From: Leptolinea sp.
GTDB taxonomy: Bacteria > Chloroflexota > Anaerolineae > Anaerolineales > Anaerolineaceae
NCBI GenBank assembly: GCA_012798535.1
Contig: JAAZMZ010000030.1
Location: 1 to 49,801, forward strand
Direction: 5' to 3'
DNA: 49,801 bases
The notes below the pieces were generated by a model. That model ran no database searches. It had not been told where the DNA came from and saw nothing but the letters and a program-made list of their open reading frames with translations. This document shows, in pieces, positions 9,670 to 18,556 of the stretch (position 1 is its first letter; each line of letters starts with the position of its first letter). Position numbers and translations under genes: made by a program.

Positions 9670-10422
9670 TCAGGCCTTTAATGCGGTCAAAAGCTGGCGG
9701 GAACCCTCCACCAGCATCAGTGTATCTGTACTCACCGCAATCAGGGAAAATCCGTTGCGGGCGCACTGCCGGGCGTAATCAATCGACGCTGTGAAGATTC
9801 CCAACGGCATTCCGTTTTTCTGGCAGGCTTCCCGAACCTTATCGATAGCAGCCAGAACAGATGGATCGCTCACCTTCCCCGGAATACCCATACTGGCCGA
9901 AAGATCATACGGGCCGATTAGAATCGCATCCACGCCTTCCACCGCCACAATTTCCTCGATATTCTGCACCGCCTGAATGTGTTCGACCTGCACCACGATA
10001 GCGGTGGCTTCATTGATAGTGTCGATTGTCTGCTGCAACTTTGCGCCATAGTGATGCACCCGGCCGACTCCCACGCTGCGGGTACCCTGCGGAGGATATT
10101 TGCTCCAGCGCACAGCATTACGGGCATCTTCCGCAGAATTGACCATGGGCAACATGATCCCGGCCGGGTCAATATCCAGTGCTTTTTTAATCTGGACTGG
10201 ATCATTGGAAGGCAGACGAATGATGCCGGCAATGGCATCGCCTCCGGCCTGAAGGATGCGCTGAACATCCTTTACTTCCAACGGCGCGTGTTCCATATCG
10301 ATAAACAGCCAGTCGTACCCGGAATCAACCATGATTTCGGTGATCTCCGGTGCGGCCAGTGAAACCAGCGTCCCCCATAACACCTTTCGGGATAATAAAG
10401 CCTGTCGAAATGAAGCGGTCAT
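9670..10422 (-). CDS. HpcH/HpaI family class II aldolase
   Basis: The 250-residue protein is a full-length member of the HpcH/HpaI family of metal-dependent pyruvate aldolases, such as 4-hydroxy-2-oxoheptanedioate and 2-keto-3-deoxy-L-rhamnonate aldolase. Recognisable elements are FIDMEHAPLE with the catalytic base His, the pyruvate-contacting R in IIRLP, the metal ligand Glu in VVQVEH and the metal ligand Asp in GPYDLSASMG. The reaction is reversible cleavage of a 2-oxo acid to pyruvate and an aldehyde. It leads a three-gene minus-strand operon with an acetyltransferase and an Mth938 protein. The exact substrate is not determinable; sugar-acid breakdown is plausible. Confidence 0.88.
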   Translation of the reverse strand: MTASFRQALLSRKVLWGTLVSLAAPEITEIMVDSGYDWLFIDMEHAPLEVKDVQRILQAGGDAIAGIIRLPSNDPVQIKKALDIDPAGIMLPMVNSAEDARNAVRWSKYPPQGTRSVGVGRVHHYGAKLQQTIDTINEATAIVVQVEHIQAVQNIEEIVAVEGVDAILIGPYDLSASMGIPGKVSDPSVLAAIDKVREACQKNGMPLGIFTASIDYARQCARNGFSLIAVSTDTLMLVEGSRQLLTALKA

Positions 10423-10560
10423 CTTTCCTCACGATATCAGTAGAATATGTAAAAAAGATACACCTTATTTTTAACACATATATTATGGGTCAAACAGCCG
10501 ACAATTGGTAAAATCGATGAGCAAAAAATCTAAAACAATCAAAATAAAGGAAAAATCCGC

Positions 10561-12801
10561 ATGAAAACTTCTTCTGATAGGAAGGCACGGTTAATCAGCG
10601 CTGCGCTGGCAGCACTATGTATGTTCAGTCTGGCAGCCATGAGCTGTTCGACCACGATCAACGAAACCGGCGATGAAGAAGGAGCCGCGGATGTTGTTCA
10701 ACCCCTGACAGAAGGGGAGGAAGAAATACAACAGGACACGGCCGCAGCGCCGGACACTTCAGCGCCGAGAACAACCAAAGGCGACACCTGGACGGTCATG
10801 TTCTATCAGGATGCCGATGACCAGACTCTGGAAGAAGATATTTTCACCGATTTAAACGAAGCGGAACGCATCGGATCAACGGATAAGGTAAATCTGGTCG
10901 CCCAGATCGACCGCTATTCGGGCGGTTTCAGAGGCAAGCAGAATTTTTCGGGCGCCAAACGTTTCTATCTGACTCAGGACAATGACCTGGACGTTATCCA
11001 TTCGGAAGAACTGGACGATCTGGGGGAGGTTAACATGGCCGACGGGAACGTGCTGGTTGATTTTGTCACCTGGGCGGTCAGGCAGTACCCTGCGGATAGA
11101 TATGTTCTCATTCTCAGTGATCACGGCACCGGTTGGCCAGGCGGCTGGACCGACGGCGACATGGAAAGCGAACCCGAAAACATCCAGATCGATGGTTTCG
11201 ACGATATGCTGTATCTCAATGAACTGGATGACGCTTTTACCAGCATCACAAAAAAGACCGGTATCGAAAAACTGGACATCGTCGGGTTTGACGCCTGTCT
11301 GATGGGTGATCTAGAAGTTTTGAGCATGATCGCTCCCTATGCCGATTTCGCGGTTCTCTCTCAAGAAGTCGAGCCTTCCATGGGTTGGGCATATTCCGCG
11401 TTTCTCAAGAAGCTTACATCCAATCCAAAGATCGCATCGGGGGATCTGGCTAAAACCATAGTCGACACCTATATCAACGAAGATACATTGATCACAGATC
11501 CTGAAGCCCGGGCAAAATATGTATCCAGAACCTATGAAACCTCAGGAACGATAAGTGCCAGCCAGCTTGCCAATGAAGAAACGAAAACCGTCACCCTGGC
11601 TGCCATCGATCTATCCAAAATCCCGGCTGTGGTCGATGCCGTGGATAATCTGGTAACACCCATGAGCAAGATCAATCAGAAGGTGGTTGCCGGTTCGCGG
11701 GCACATGCCAAGGCTTACGAGAACGTATTTGGGGAAAATATTCCCTCCCCTTATATCGACCTGGGAAATTTTGTAAAGCTGCTGGAAAAGAACAGCACCA
11801 GCGAGAACGTCGGTAAAGCCTCACGTGATGTTCAGGCAGCCATCAAAAATGCCGTCATCGCCGAAAAACATGGTCCCAACCAGAAGGGTTCCAATGGGAT
11901 CTCGATTTACTTCCCGATCTCCAAACTTTTCCAGGCGGAAGGCGCCGATTACGCAACCTATACTTCGACAGCCAACCGCTTTACCCGTGAAAGCCTATGG
12001 GATGATTTCCTTACCTTCCACTATTATGGTATGGAGATCAAACCTGAAAATAAACCGGCACAAGGCGCGGAGATTACTGCTCCGGGGGCCGGCCAGATCA
12101 CCATCAAACCGCTCGAACTTTCCGGCGACGCGGCTTCTACTGGTAATCCGGTCACTCTTTCGACGACCGTGACCGGTGATAATGTGTCGTACCTGTATAT
12201 CTTTACCGGCCGGTTCACCAAAGATCAGGATCAATTACAGGTGATCGATCTGGATTACATTGATTCGGAGCAGACGAAGGATATCGACGGCCGGATCATC
12301 CCGGACTGGGGCGAAGGGGACATCCCCGTAGAAATGGATTGGGAACCGGTTGCCTATGTCGTGGATGACGGCACCCACAAACAGATGGTGCTTTTGGAAC
12401 CGGATACCTTCGGCACCGGTACGGAAGATACCATCTACACAGTGGATGGAATTTATAAATTTGCCAATGGTGAAGATGATCGATATGCCAGGTTGTACTT
12501 CGACGGGGATGGCAATCTTTTCCGGGTGATGGGTTTTAATTCAACTGAAAATACCGGTCCACAGCATGAAATCACTCCCGAACAGGGTGATAAATTTAGC
12601 ATACTCCAGCAGTGGATTCCCATGAAAAATGAGGGTGAGACGGAAACGGTCTATAAAGAATCTGGTATTTTGACATTTGGCGAGACTCCCTGGACCTGGG
12701 AAGAACATGCCGCTGCCAAAGGTCAATACCTCATCGGAATCATCGCTGAGGATATGGACGGTAATACATACGCGGAATACACCCAGGTAACCGCAGAATA
12801 A
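10561..12801 (+). CDS. Clostripain-type (C11) cysteine peptidase, predicted lipoprotein
   Basis: The 746-residue protein begins with a signal peptide ending in LAAMSC, a plausible lipobox with Cys29 as the lipidated residue. An acidic, disordered linker runs to about residue 75. The peptidase core starts at TWTVMFYQDADDQTLE. The catalytic dyad is His188 (SDHGTGW) and Cys246 (GFDACLMG), the spacing expected for clan CD family C11. These calcium-stimulated enzymes usually cleave after arginine. A beta-rich region of about 240 residues follows the core (from about residue 500) and may aid substrate or surface binding. It is probably an extracellular, membrane-anchored protease. An AAAGGA site precedes the ATG, and a strong terminator follows the stop. 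Confidence 0.9.
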   Translation: MKTSSDRKARLISAALAALCMFSLAAMSCSTTINETGDEEGAADVVQPLTEGEEEIQQDTAAAPDTSAPRTTKGDTWTVMFYQDADDQTLEEDIFTDLNEAERIGSTDKVNLVAQIDRYSGGFRGKQNFSGAKRFYLTQDNDLDVIHSEELDDLGEVNMADGNVLVDFVTWAVRQYPADRYVLILSDHGTGWPGGWTDGDMESEPENIQIDGFDDMLYLNELDDAFTSITKKTGIEKLDIVGFDACLMGDLEVLSMIAPYADFAVLSQEVEPSMGWAYSAFLKKLTSNPKIASGDLAKTIVDTYINEDTLITDPEARAKYVSRTYETSGTISASQLANEETKTVTLAAIDLSKIPAVVDAVDNLVTPMSKINQKVVAGSRAHAKAYENVFGENIPSPYIDLGNFVKLLEKNSTSENVGKASRDVQAAIKNAVIAEKHGPNQKGSNGISIYFPISKLFQAEGADYATYTSTANRFTRESLWDDFLTFHYYGMEIKPENKPAQGAEITAPGAGQITIKPLELSGDAASTGNPVTLSTTVTGDNVSYLYIFTGRFTKDQDQLQVIDLDYIDSEQTKDIDGRIIPDWGEGDIPVEMDWEPVAYVVDDGTHKQMVLLEPDTFGTGTEDTIYTVDGIYKFANGEDDRYARLYFDGDGNLFRVMGFNSTENTGPQHEITPEQGDKFSILQQWIPMKNEGETETVYKESGILTFGETPWTWEEHAAAKGQYLIGIIAEDMDGNTYAEYTQVTAE

Positions 12802-12824
12802 ATCTTCTCAGGATACGTAAAAAC

Positions 12825-12850
12825 CAGCCGGAAATCCGGCTGATTTTTTT
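12825..12850 (+). terminator. Intrinsic terminator after the C11 protease gene
   Basis: A GC-rich stem (CAGCCGG at 12825-12831 with CCGGCTG at 12836-12842, 4-base loop) is followed by seven T on the plus strand. It ends the protease transcript just before the convergent hemolysin III gene. Confidence 0.88.
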
Positions 12851-12857
12851 ATACAAA

Positions 12858-13514
12858 TCAGAGGATCAGATTTCCCGGCGCAATATAACAGGCGATCATG
12901 ATGAAGTGACACAGACAGCCCAGAATGACAAAGATATGCCAGATCTCATGAAAACCGAACACCCCGGGCCAAAAGTCCATCTTACGGGTGATGTAGATAA
13001 CAGCGCCAAGTGTGAAGAAGAAACCTCCGGCAGCCAGCCAGAGAATGGCTGCCAGCGGCATTCTAGTGATGATCTGTCCCATGGCAAATACGGCCAGCCA
13101 CCCCATGACCAGATAGATACCCGCGTTCAACCAGCGCGGAGCATGGATCACACACAGCTTTACTGTTATGCCTGTTAGAGCAAATAACCAGACAATGGCC
13201 AGCAAACCCCAGCGATAAAATCCGGTGAAGAAGGTAAGACAGACGGGAGTATACGTCCCGGCAATCAACAGATAAATGGCGGAATGATCCATCTTGCGTA
13301 GCCACAGTTGGTTTTCTGGAGAGGTTCGCACCAGATGATAGACGGCACTGGCCGAAAACATGGCAATCAGGCTCAATCCATAGATAATCAGGGGAAGTAT
13401 TCTGTCAGGAGTACTACGGGCAAGAAAGATTAACAAGACCAGCCCTGCCAGAGAAAAAATGGCAGCTGCCAGATGGGTCAGGCCGCTTACCGGATCTCGA
13501 TATTGAATCTGCAT
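12858..13514 (-). CDS. Hemolysin III / PAQR-like seven-helix membrane protein
   Basis: The 218-residue protein has seven hydrophobic helices and the conserved residues of the PAQR/hemolysin III (YqfA/YplQ) family: SAVYH after helix 2, KMDHSAIYLLIAGTYTPV in the third segment, and FHEIWHIFVILGCLCHF in the last part. In this family three histidines and an aspartate bind zinc inside the membrane, and all are present here. The family resembles adiponectin receptors and ceramidases; its bacterial role is uncertain, with links to membrane lipid homeostasis. Length is typical. The gene has no operon partner. Confidence 0.88.
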   Translation of the reverse strand: MQIQYRDPVSGLTHLAAAIFSLAGLVLLIFLARSTPDRILPLIIYGLSLIAMFSASAVYHLVRTSPENQLWLRKMDHSAIYLLIAGTYTPVCLTFFTGFYRWGLLAIVWLFALTGITVKLCVIHAPRWLNAGIYLVMGWLAVFAMGQIITRMPLAAILWLAAGGFFFTLGAVIYITRKMDFWPGVFGFHEIWHIFVILGCLCHFIMIACYIAPGNLIL

Positions 13515-13516
13515 TT

Positions 13517-13629
13517 AGTAGCACCTTTGCCTTGTGTGATATAAATCTTACAGCTATCCAAATTTACCCGCATGAACGCGGATTATCATGTGTCGAAAGT
13601 GAGATTTGACACAGGAGGCAAGTGCTACT
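13517..13629. repeat. Imperfect long inverted repeat in an intergenic gap
   Basis: AGTAGCAC (13517-13524) pairs with GTGCTACT (13622-13629). Inside it, TTGCCTTGTGT is partly complementary to ACACAGGAGGCAA, and ATAAATC pairs with GATTT. The whole forms a broken hairpin of about 113 bases in the gap between two minus-strand genes. Its left arm begins inside the start codon region of the hemolysin III gene. It could be a miniature mobile element remnant or a structured leader. There is no coding potential. Confidence 0.4.
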
Positions 13630-13767
13630 TTACAAATATGCGAGTCTCATGGATTTCCAGTTTTTATGATGGATGTACCCTTGACGGAAGGTGCCGTTCA
13701 TAAATCCACCCTATAAAATATAGCTCGTTAAAGCTGAGCTCTTTATTCGGGAAAAATCATCGATGAA

Positions 13768-14529
13768 TCATTTCGCTCTTCTAAAGCGTGCCTTTTGTTC
13801 CCCGGTCATCTTTTCAGTGGCGTATTGAAAGATCAACCGCGGCGCCGAGTCTTTCCAAACGAATAAGAATTCTTCCACCGGCTGCGGATTGCGTTTCCAG
13901 GCTTCTCGCAGGAACCAGCCCAATCCCTGGTGTACTACCTTTTCGGGCATCCTCATCATGGGTGAGAGAAATTCCAGAACTTCTTCCAGCTGTGGAAGCC
14001 TATCCAGCATTTTTATAAGGCTTACCGGCACTACACGGCGTTTCCACTTTGATTCGGCTGACCGCCACGGAGCCAGTGCAGTATACGGAACGATACCCTT
14101 CAGCAGAAATATGGAAAAGACGTTGCCGGCCAGCATATCGGCATGCGCCCAGTTGCAGACGCCGTCATCCAGCCACCTGCCCAGGCGTTCAAAAATTGCA
14201 GGAGTGTAGTCCTCCGCGAAATCGGTAGCGAAAAGCACGGCAAAGCTGGCTTCTTCGAATTTCCCCGTACGGATCAGGCGGTCGCCCAGATCCAGGAAGC
14301 CTGAAAGACCAAGTTCTTTAAAATATCTAGTAGATAATAGTCGATGTTCTTCTTCTATAAGTTTCAACGGGACTCCGTAGGCGTTGTAACCTTCCACGAA
14401 ATACCGGGTGTACTTTGTAATCACGGCCGGATCAGCATATTTATGACAAAAATCCCGGATTTCACATTCCACGGATTCAATTTCCATAGATCCCATCCTC
14501 TTGTGTGGAATTATTCCTGCTCTCAACAT
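13768..14529 (-). CDS. DNA alkylation repair protein, AlkD-like
   Basis: This 253-residue all-helical protein belongs to the HEAT-like-repeat AlkC/AlkD family of DNA glycosylases. Family landmarks include DDGVCNWAHADMLA in the middle, SKWKRRVVPVSLI and VHQGLGWFLREAWKRNP. AlkD enzymes excise positively charged alkylated bases such as N7- and N3-methylpurines without base flipping; the conserved Trp and Asp of the catalytic cleft appear to be present (NWAHAD region). The start at 14529 is preceded by AAGGA. A shorter start at Met12 or Met15 is possible, since the first 14 residues look atypical. The gene is monocistronic. Confidence 0.82.
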   Translation of the reverse strand: MLRAGIIPHKRMGSMEIESVECEIRDFCHKYADPAVITKYTRYFVEGYNAYGVPLKLIEEEHRLLSTRYFKELGLSGFLDLGDRLIRTGKFEEASFAVLFATDFAEDYTPAIFERLGRWLDDGVCNWAHADMLAGNVFSIFLLKGIVPYTALAPWRSAESKWKRRVVPVSLIKMLDRLPQLEEVLEFLSPMMRMPEKVVHQGLGWFLREAWKRNPQPVEEFLFVWKDSAPRLIFQYATEKMTGEQKARFRRAK

Positions 14530-14672
14530 GGTTGATTATCCTTCTTCATTGTATCCAGACTGTGCAGTTCGCCCTGTTCCTGTTGTATGAAGATACATAA
14601 AATTAAGAGCAGCCGAAATTTCAAGGATAGGAGTAGAATAACAGGAAATCTCTATTTGTTGAAGTAAAACGT

Positions 14673-15530
14673 ATGAATGCCAATCATATAGCCGTCATCG
14701 CTGACTCAACCTGCGATATCCCGTCTGACCTGATCTCAAAATTTGAAATTGGAGTCGTTCCGCACTACGTTATCTGGGGGGATCAAGAATATCGAGACCG
14801 GATTGACCTGCAGCCAAAAGAGTTTTATGAACGTCTTGAGTCCGATCACCAGCGGCCGACGACGGCGCAAGCCACAGAGGCAGATTTCACGGAGGCCTAC
14901 CTGCAGGCACTGGCCAGGGGTGCGATAGAGATTGTAGTATTGACGGTAAGCAGCGCCATGAGTGGTGCTTACCAGATGGCATTGAACGCCGCCCGCTCAT
15001 TCCAGATCCCGGTACATGTGGTGGATTCAAAGGGTCCCACTATGAGCCTTGGGTGGCAGACCCTGGCCGCTGCCCGGTTGGCGGAAGCCGGTGGAGACAT
15101 TCAGGCCATCCTGAAAAAAGTCGATCAAATCAGGCAATCCCTGACCCAGATCGTCGGAATGAATACCATGGAATACCTGAAAACCGGCGGCCGCATCGGT
15201 GGAGCCGCCATCTGGCTTGGCGCTCATCTGCAGATCAAACCGGTGGTATCCATAAACCACACGACCGGGCTGGTCGAACCGGAAGGAATCGCCCGTACGC
15301 ATGGGAATATGATGGAACTGGTCTTCCGAAAATTCATGGAAAAAATGGGCGGTAAAAATCCTGAACGGATTGCCGTTTTGCACGGAAACTGTGAGGAAGA
15401 CGCCGCCAAAATGGTGGAACGCGTGAAGTCTGAGTTTTCACCGCTCGAAGTGTTGACCAATATCACCGGGCCTGTACTGGGTATCAACACCGGCCCGCGG
15501 GCTATCGCCTTATGCGGATATGCGGAATGA
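14673..15530 (+). CDS. DegV family fatty-acid-binding protein
   Basis: The 285-residue protein is a full-length DegV (EDD-fold) protein. Signature elements are VIADSTCDIPSDL at the start, TSQA-like TTAQATEADF near 67, and VLTVSSAMSGAYQMA near 90, with GRIGGAA in the C-terminal domain. DegV proteins bind a single fatty acid. In Firmicutes the related FakB hands it to the kinase FakA for phosphorylation into membrane lipid. No FakA homologue is visible in the window, so the partner is not known here. The ribosome site is weak (GAAGTAAA). The gene appears to stand alone. Confidence 0.9.
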   Translation: MNANHIAVIADSTCDIPSDLISKFEIGVVPHYVIWGDQEYRDRIDLQPKEFYERLESDHQRPTTAQATEADFTEAYLQALARGAIEIVVLTVSSAMSGAYQMALNAARSFQIPVHVVDSKGPTMSLGWQTLAAARLAEAGGDIQAILKKVDQIRQSLTQIVGMNTMEYLKTGGRIGGAAIWLGAHLQIKPVVSINHTTGLVEPEGIARTHGNMMELVFRKFMEKMGGKNPERIAVLHGNCEEDAAKMVERVKSEFSPLEVLTNITGPVLGINTGPRAIALCGYAE

Positions 15531-15579
15531 GGATGTTTATCCTCTTCTGAGCGAATTAACTTCACTTTTCGCATAACCC

Positions 15580-15608
15580 TTGACAGGATTCTGTGTTATA
15601 CTTATTAA
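15580..15608 (+). promoter_or_regulatory. Promoter of the cold-shock gene
   Basis: A perfect TTGACA (15580-15585) is followed after 17 bases by TATTAA (15603-15608). The next real start codon is at 15926, so the transcript would have a leader of about 310 bases, as is typical for cold-shock genes. Confidence 0.65.
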
Positions 15609-15925
15609 GCAATCCCAGAGGTCTTGTGTGCCTGTGTCGCCAAACCTTTTTTGCGAGGTTGGCGACGTATCTTTTCAGAAAACCCCGGATTAAGGAATAA
15701 ATTTGAAAGAAGTTTTTTCATATGCAGGGGAAATTCCATCCTCATTCATTGTGGATGAATTGTGTGCATTGTTCACCCTGAGGAAAAGGCGTTCGAACAG
15801 TCTGGATAAAGACCGTAAAAACGGTCATTGATTCGGTCGTTACCAGAGCGAGCCCGGTCGCGGAAACTGCGGCAACCCTGGACGGTATTCGTATTTTTTC
15901 AAGAAGAAAGTTGGAGAAGAATAAA
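15609..15925 (+). promoter_or_regulatory. Long structured 5' leader of the cold-shock gene
   Basis: The 317 bases between the promoter and the cold-shock start contain no credible gene. A stable hairpin sits near its 5' end: GTCGCCAA (15636-15643) with TTGGCGAC (15659-15666), extended by CC/GG across a bulge. In enteric cspA mRNAs a long leader refolds in the cold to expose the ribosome site. By analogy this leader may act as a temperature-responsive element. The fold of the rest of the leader was not computed. Confidence 0.5.
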
Positions 15926-16135
15926 ATGGCAGATCGTGTAATTGGTACAGTCAAGTGGTTCAACAATGACAAGGGTTATGGTTTCCTTTCCCAGGAAAAC
16001 GGTGCGGATGTTTTCGTGCATCATTCCGTGATCCAGGGTGAAGGCTTCCGCACCCTCACCGAAGGACAGAAGGTGGAGTTCTCCATCGAGAAAGGCCCGA
16101 AGGGCCTTCAGGCTGCAAATGTCGTAAAACTGTAA
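15926..16135 (+). CDS. Cold-shock domain protein (CspA family)
   Basis: The 69-residue protein is a single cold-shock OB-fold domain. RNP1 is KGYGFLS and RNP2 is VFVHHS, with the aromatic residues that stack on single-stranded RNA intact; [11 protein letters not shown] at the start is typical. These proteins melt RNA structure and help translation at low temperature or in stationary phase. I choose ATG at 15926 (MADRVIG), behind GGAGAAG at 15913-15919; a TTG at 15911 would add five residues and swallow the ribosome site. A long leader precedes it and a strong terminator follows. Confidence 0.95.
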   Translation: MADRVIGTVKWFNNDKGYGFLSQENGADVFVHHSVIQGEGFRTLTEGQKVEFSIEKGPKGLQAANVVKL

Positions 16136-16153
16136 GTCAACCCAGCCTTTTAC

Positions 16154-16185
16154 AATCCCCGCGAAGATCGCGGGGATTTTGTTTT
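16154..16185 (+). terminator. Intrinsic terminator of the cold-shock gene
   Basis: A perfect 10-base-pair stem (AATCCCCGCG at 16154-16163 with CGCGGGGATT at 16169-16178, loop AAGAT) runs into TTTTGTTTT. It lies 18 bases after the stop codon. Confidence 0.92.
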
Positions 16186-16392
16186 ATATAACGAACAAAT
16201 CCTTTCTCAGTAGAGACCGGCGATCATCTGCGATAATCTAATTTCATAAATGAGCGATTTATTTTTGAAAATTATCCGGTTATGATTTGTTATTGGTTGG
16301 TTAAATAACATGTATAATACCGCAGCCGGGAACATTGCCGCCTGATCACATTATCGAGGCGTCGACATTGAACCAGAAGTGGAAATTCCTCC

Positions 16393-17961
16393 ATGTATCG
16401 CAGCGCCTTAAACACAATATCTCAGCCTTTTCGATTTTCTATACACAGGTTATTAATCCCTGGCATTGATTCAAGACACCGTCGTTTTCTGGACTCGGGG
16501 GAAAAAGCCGGTGGATATTCCATAGATAAAAAATATGAATATCTGGTTCTTATCCTAGTTTTCATTCTTATCTTTTCATTTTTATCCTTGTTCCGAAACG
16601 CGCTGATAGACGACGCGTTTATCACCTTGAATTATGTCCGCTCGATCCAGCAGGGCTATGGATGGAGCCTTTTACCCGGTCACATATCCAACACAGCAAC
16701 AGCCCCTCTGTATGTGATATTGCTGTCAGCGCTGAGTTACATACCGGGCGTGTCTCCCATTTCTCCGGTTGTCTTTGCAGCCCTGTGTTACACCATATCC
16801 TTACAAGCATTTACCCGGATTTCCGCAAGTCTATTCTCGAAGAGAATCTACGGAATAATAGGGTTTTCAGCGTTCCTTACTAATCCTCTGATAATTTCTA
16901 CTCTCGGGATGGAGAGTATTCTGTTTGGAACTTTGCTTATACTGTCCGTGCTGAAATTGATCAAACACCAGTGGAGTCGAATGGCAGTTTACCTGGCCAT
17001 GTTATCCCTCACCCGGTTTGATGGTGTTCTTTTTTCTCTGGTTTTCTTGCTTTTCATTCCGTCTATCAGGGAGCGGGTAAAGAACATCCTGCTGTGGATG
17101 GGGTGTATTCTTCCCTGGTTCGTTTTTTCTTGGGTATATTTCGGATCGTTTATTCCCGACACTTTTTTTATTAAAACCATCCAGAATACCTGGGGACCCT
17201 GGTCGTATTCCAACGGGATCATCCTGTATCTGAACCGATTTCCCATTGAGATGATCCTGTCTCTATTATTCCTGCCCACGCTGACCACACTGATCCATCG
17301 AGATGTGATCAAAATGAAACCTGTACTGGTTCTTCTCATTTCTGGGCTGCTGCATTTCCTGGGTTATTCCCTTCTGGATGTACCGCCTTACCACTGGTAC
17401 TACGTCCCTGAAATTATCTCTCTCGTGTTGATCGGGAGTATTGGACTGGGTGTAGTTTTTTCACAGAGCAAATCGTTCTTCCCGGGAAGAGTCATAACCG
17501 GTCTGGCTCTTTGTCTCCCCATGCTGGGTCTCCTTTTCTGGTTGGCCGGAATGAACTTCGCTGTGAAAGAAATGCCCATTCATACGAACCGCGCCACAAT
17601 GGAACAATATAAAGAAATCGGCCTATCGATCAGAGATACCTGTCAGGGAAAATCCGTTGTGCTGGCAGGCGAGATCGGGACACTGGCGTATTTCAGTGAA
17701 TGTAATTTGCTGGACTGGTTCAGTGATCGAAGCTGGCTGGAAATGGTCATATCCAACCAGACCAGGGGGAATGGATTCCTGGCATCCCTGTACCGGTTCA
17801 ACTTTCTTTTTTATCAGCGAAGTACAGGATTTCCCCCGGCAGCATACGCGGTCAATTCTTATATCGACAAAGGTGCTGCGGGAGAGGACCCGGGAATTTC
17901 CTGGAATACCTCAACCCACTGGACACCGGATAGTCTGATAGTTTTTTCGAGAATTAAATAA
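16393..17961 (+). CDS. Polytopic membrane glycosyltransferase, arabinosyl/mannosyltransferase-like
   Basis: The 522-residue protein has a short cytoplasmic N-terminus and about 11 membrane helices from residue 50, with a soluble tail of about 120 residues. The sequence NALIDDAFITLNYVRSIQQG after the first helix, followed by NTATAPLYVILLSAL, matches the acidic DD motif and the loop of GT-C fold enzymes that use polyprenyl-phosphate sugars. Relatives include AftB-type and LPS/teichoic mannosyl- or arabinosyltransferases. It probably adds a sugar to a cell-envelope glycan on the outer membrane face. The start has no clear ribosome site, so the first 30-40 residues are uncertain. The gene is monocistronic. 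Confidence 0.68.
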   Translation: MYRSALNTISQPFRFSIHRLLIPGIDSRHRRFLDSGEKAGGYSIDKKYEYLVLILVFILIFSFLSLFRNALIDDAFITLNYVRSIQQGYGWSLLPGHISNTATAPLYVILLSALSYIPGVSPISPVVFAALCYTISLQAFTRISASLFSKRIYGIIGFSAFLTNPLIISTLGMESILFGTLLILSVLKLIKHQWSRMAVYLAMLSLTRFDGVLFSLVFLLFIPSIRERVKNILLWMGCILPWFVFSWVYFGSFIPDTFFIKTIQNTWGPWSYSNGIILYLNRFPIEMILSLLFLPTLTTLIHRDVIKMKPVLVLLISGLLHFLGYSLLDVPPYHWYYVPEIISLVLIGSIGLGVVFSQSKSFFPGRVITGLALCLPMLGLLFWLAGMNFAVKEMPIHTNRATMEQYKEIGLSIRDTCQGKSVVLAGEIGTLAYFSECNLLDWFSDRSWLEMVISNQTRGNGFLASLYRFNFLFYQRSTGFPPAAYAVNSYIDKGAAGEDPGISWNTSTHWTPDSLIVFSRIK

Positions 17962-17962
17962 A

Positions 17963-18001
17963 AGCAGACCAGGAGACCGGTCTGCTCAAGGATAATTTTT
18001 T
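17963..18001 (+). terminator. Probable terminator after the glycosyltransferase
   Basis: AGCAGACC (17963-17970) pairs with GGTCTGCT (17979-17986), loop 8. The T-tract (17996-18001) starts nine bases after the stem, so this is an imperfect intrinsic terminator. It separates two convergent genes. Confidence 0.5.
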
Positions 18002-18011
18002 ATGATGAAGA

Positions 18012-18371
18012 CTATTTGGCTTCGCGTGTATTGAAATCCACTTCCAGAAGCGCGTCGATAATATTGCTGACACCCTGAAGCAGGACAAAGAAAGTGGCGC
18101 CGGTGCAGAAGGGGATGACCAGGTAATTAAAGATCCACAGTCTGCCCTGAACCTGTTTGAAAATCTCTGCGAGCTGCGCGCCCTGCGCCATTTCGATGAA
18201 GCTCATGATATTACCAACGAAGATGCCCACAAAACAGACCAGCACAACCCAGGAAAGAATCCGCGCAGCGGATGCCACCAGGTTGAGTGTTTTCACTTTG
18301 AAAAAGACCGGTTCGTTCTCATCCACATCGACTTCCGGTTTAACTTCCGGTTCCACAATTTGATCAGACAT
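18012..18371 (-). CDS. Small two-helix membrane protein of unknown function
   Basis: The 119-residue protein starts with an acidic, Val/Pro/Glu-rich stretch (residues 1-22) and then has two hydrophobic segments (about 38-58 and 82-103). The last residues are acidic and soluble. It may resemble the DUF4282-type family of small membrane proteins, but I am not certain of that. A clear ribosome site (GGAG, nine bases upstream) supports the start, and sequence style fits a real gene. It has no operon partner. Function is unknown. Confidence 0.6.
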   Translation of the reverse strand: MSDQIVEPEVKPEVDVDENEPVFFKVKTLNLVASAARILSWVVLVCFVGIFVGNIMSFIEMAQGAQLAEIFKQVQGRLWIFNYLVIPFCTGATFFVLLQGVSNIIDALLEVDFNTREAK

Positions 18372-18534
18372 GTTATTCTCCAGGTGAAAGATGAATTAGT
18401 CTATCACAGAAATGCGTTGACTGGCCGATTAATATCTTTCTTCCATTCAATAACAAAACCTTGATTTAAAGCCCGTTTTAATGCCTGGATGGAATACTGT
18501 CAAAAAAGGGGGATATAAAGTGAGAAACTCATTT

Positions 18535-18556
18535 ATGAGAATGGAGGTGTTCTCAT
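18535..18556 (+). promoter_or_regulatory. Hairpin with the ribosome site in its loop at a start codon
   Basis: ATGAGAA (18535-18541) pairs perfectly with TTCTCAT (18550-18556). The eight-base loop holds the GGAGGT ribosome site (18543-18548), and the downstream arm includes the first two bases of the start codon. Just upstream, TGAG (18521-18524) can pair with CTCA (18528-18531), and the TGAGAA word is repeated, so alternative folds are possible. The same palindrome could instead be a protein-binding operator. Confidence 0.5.
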
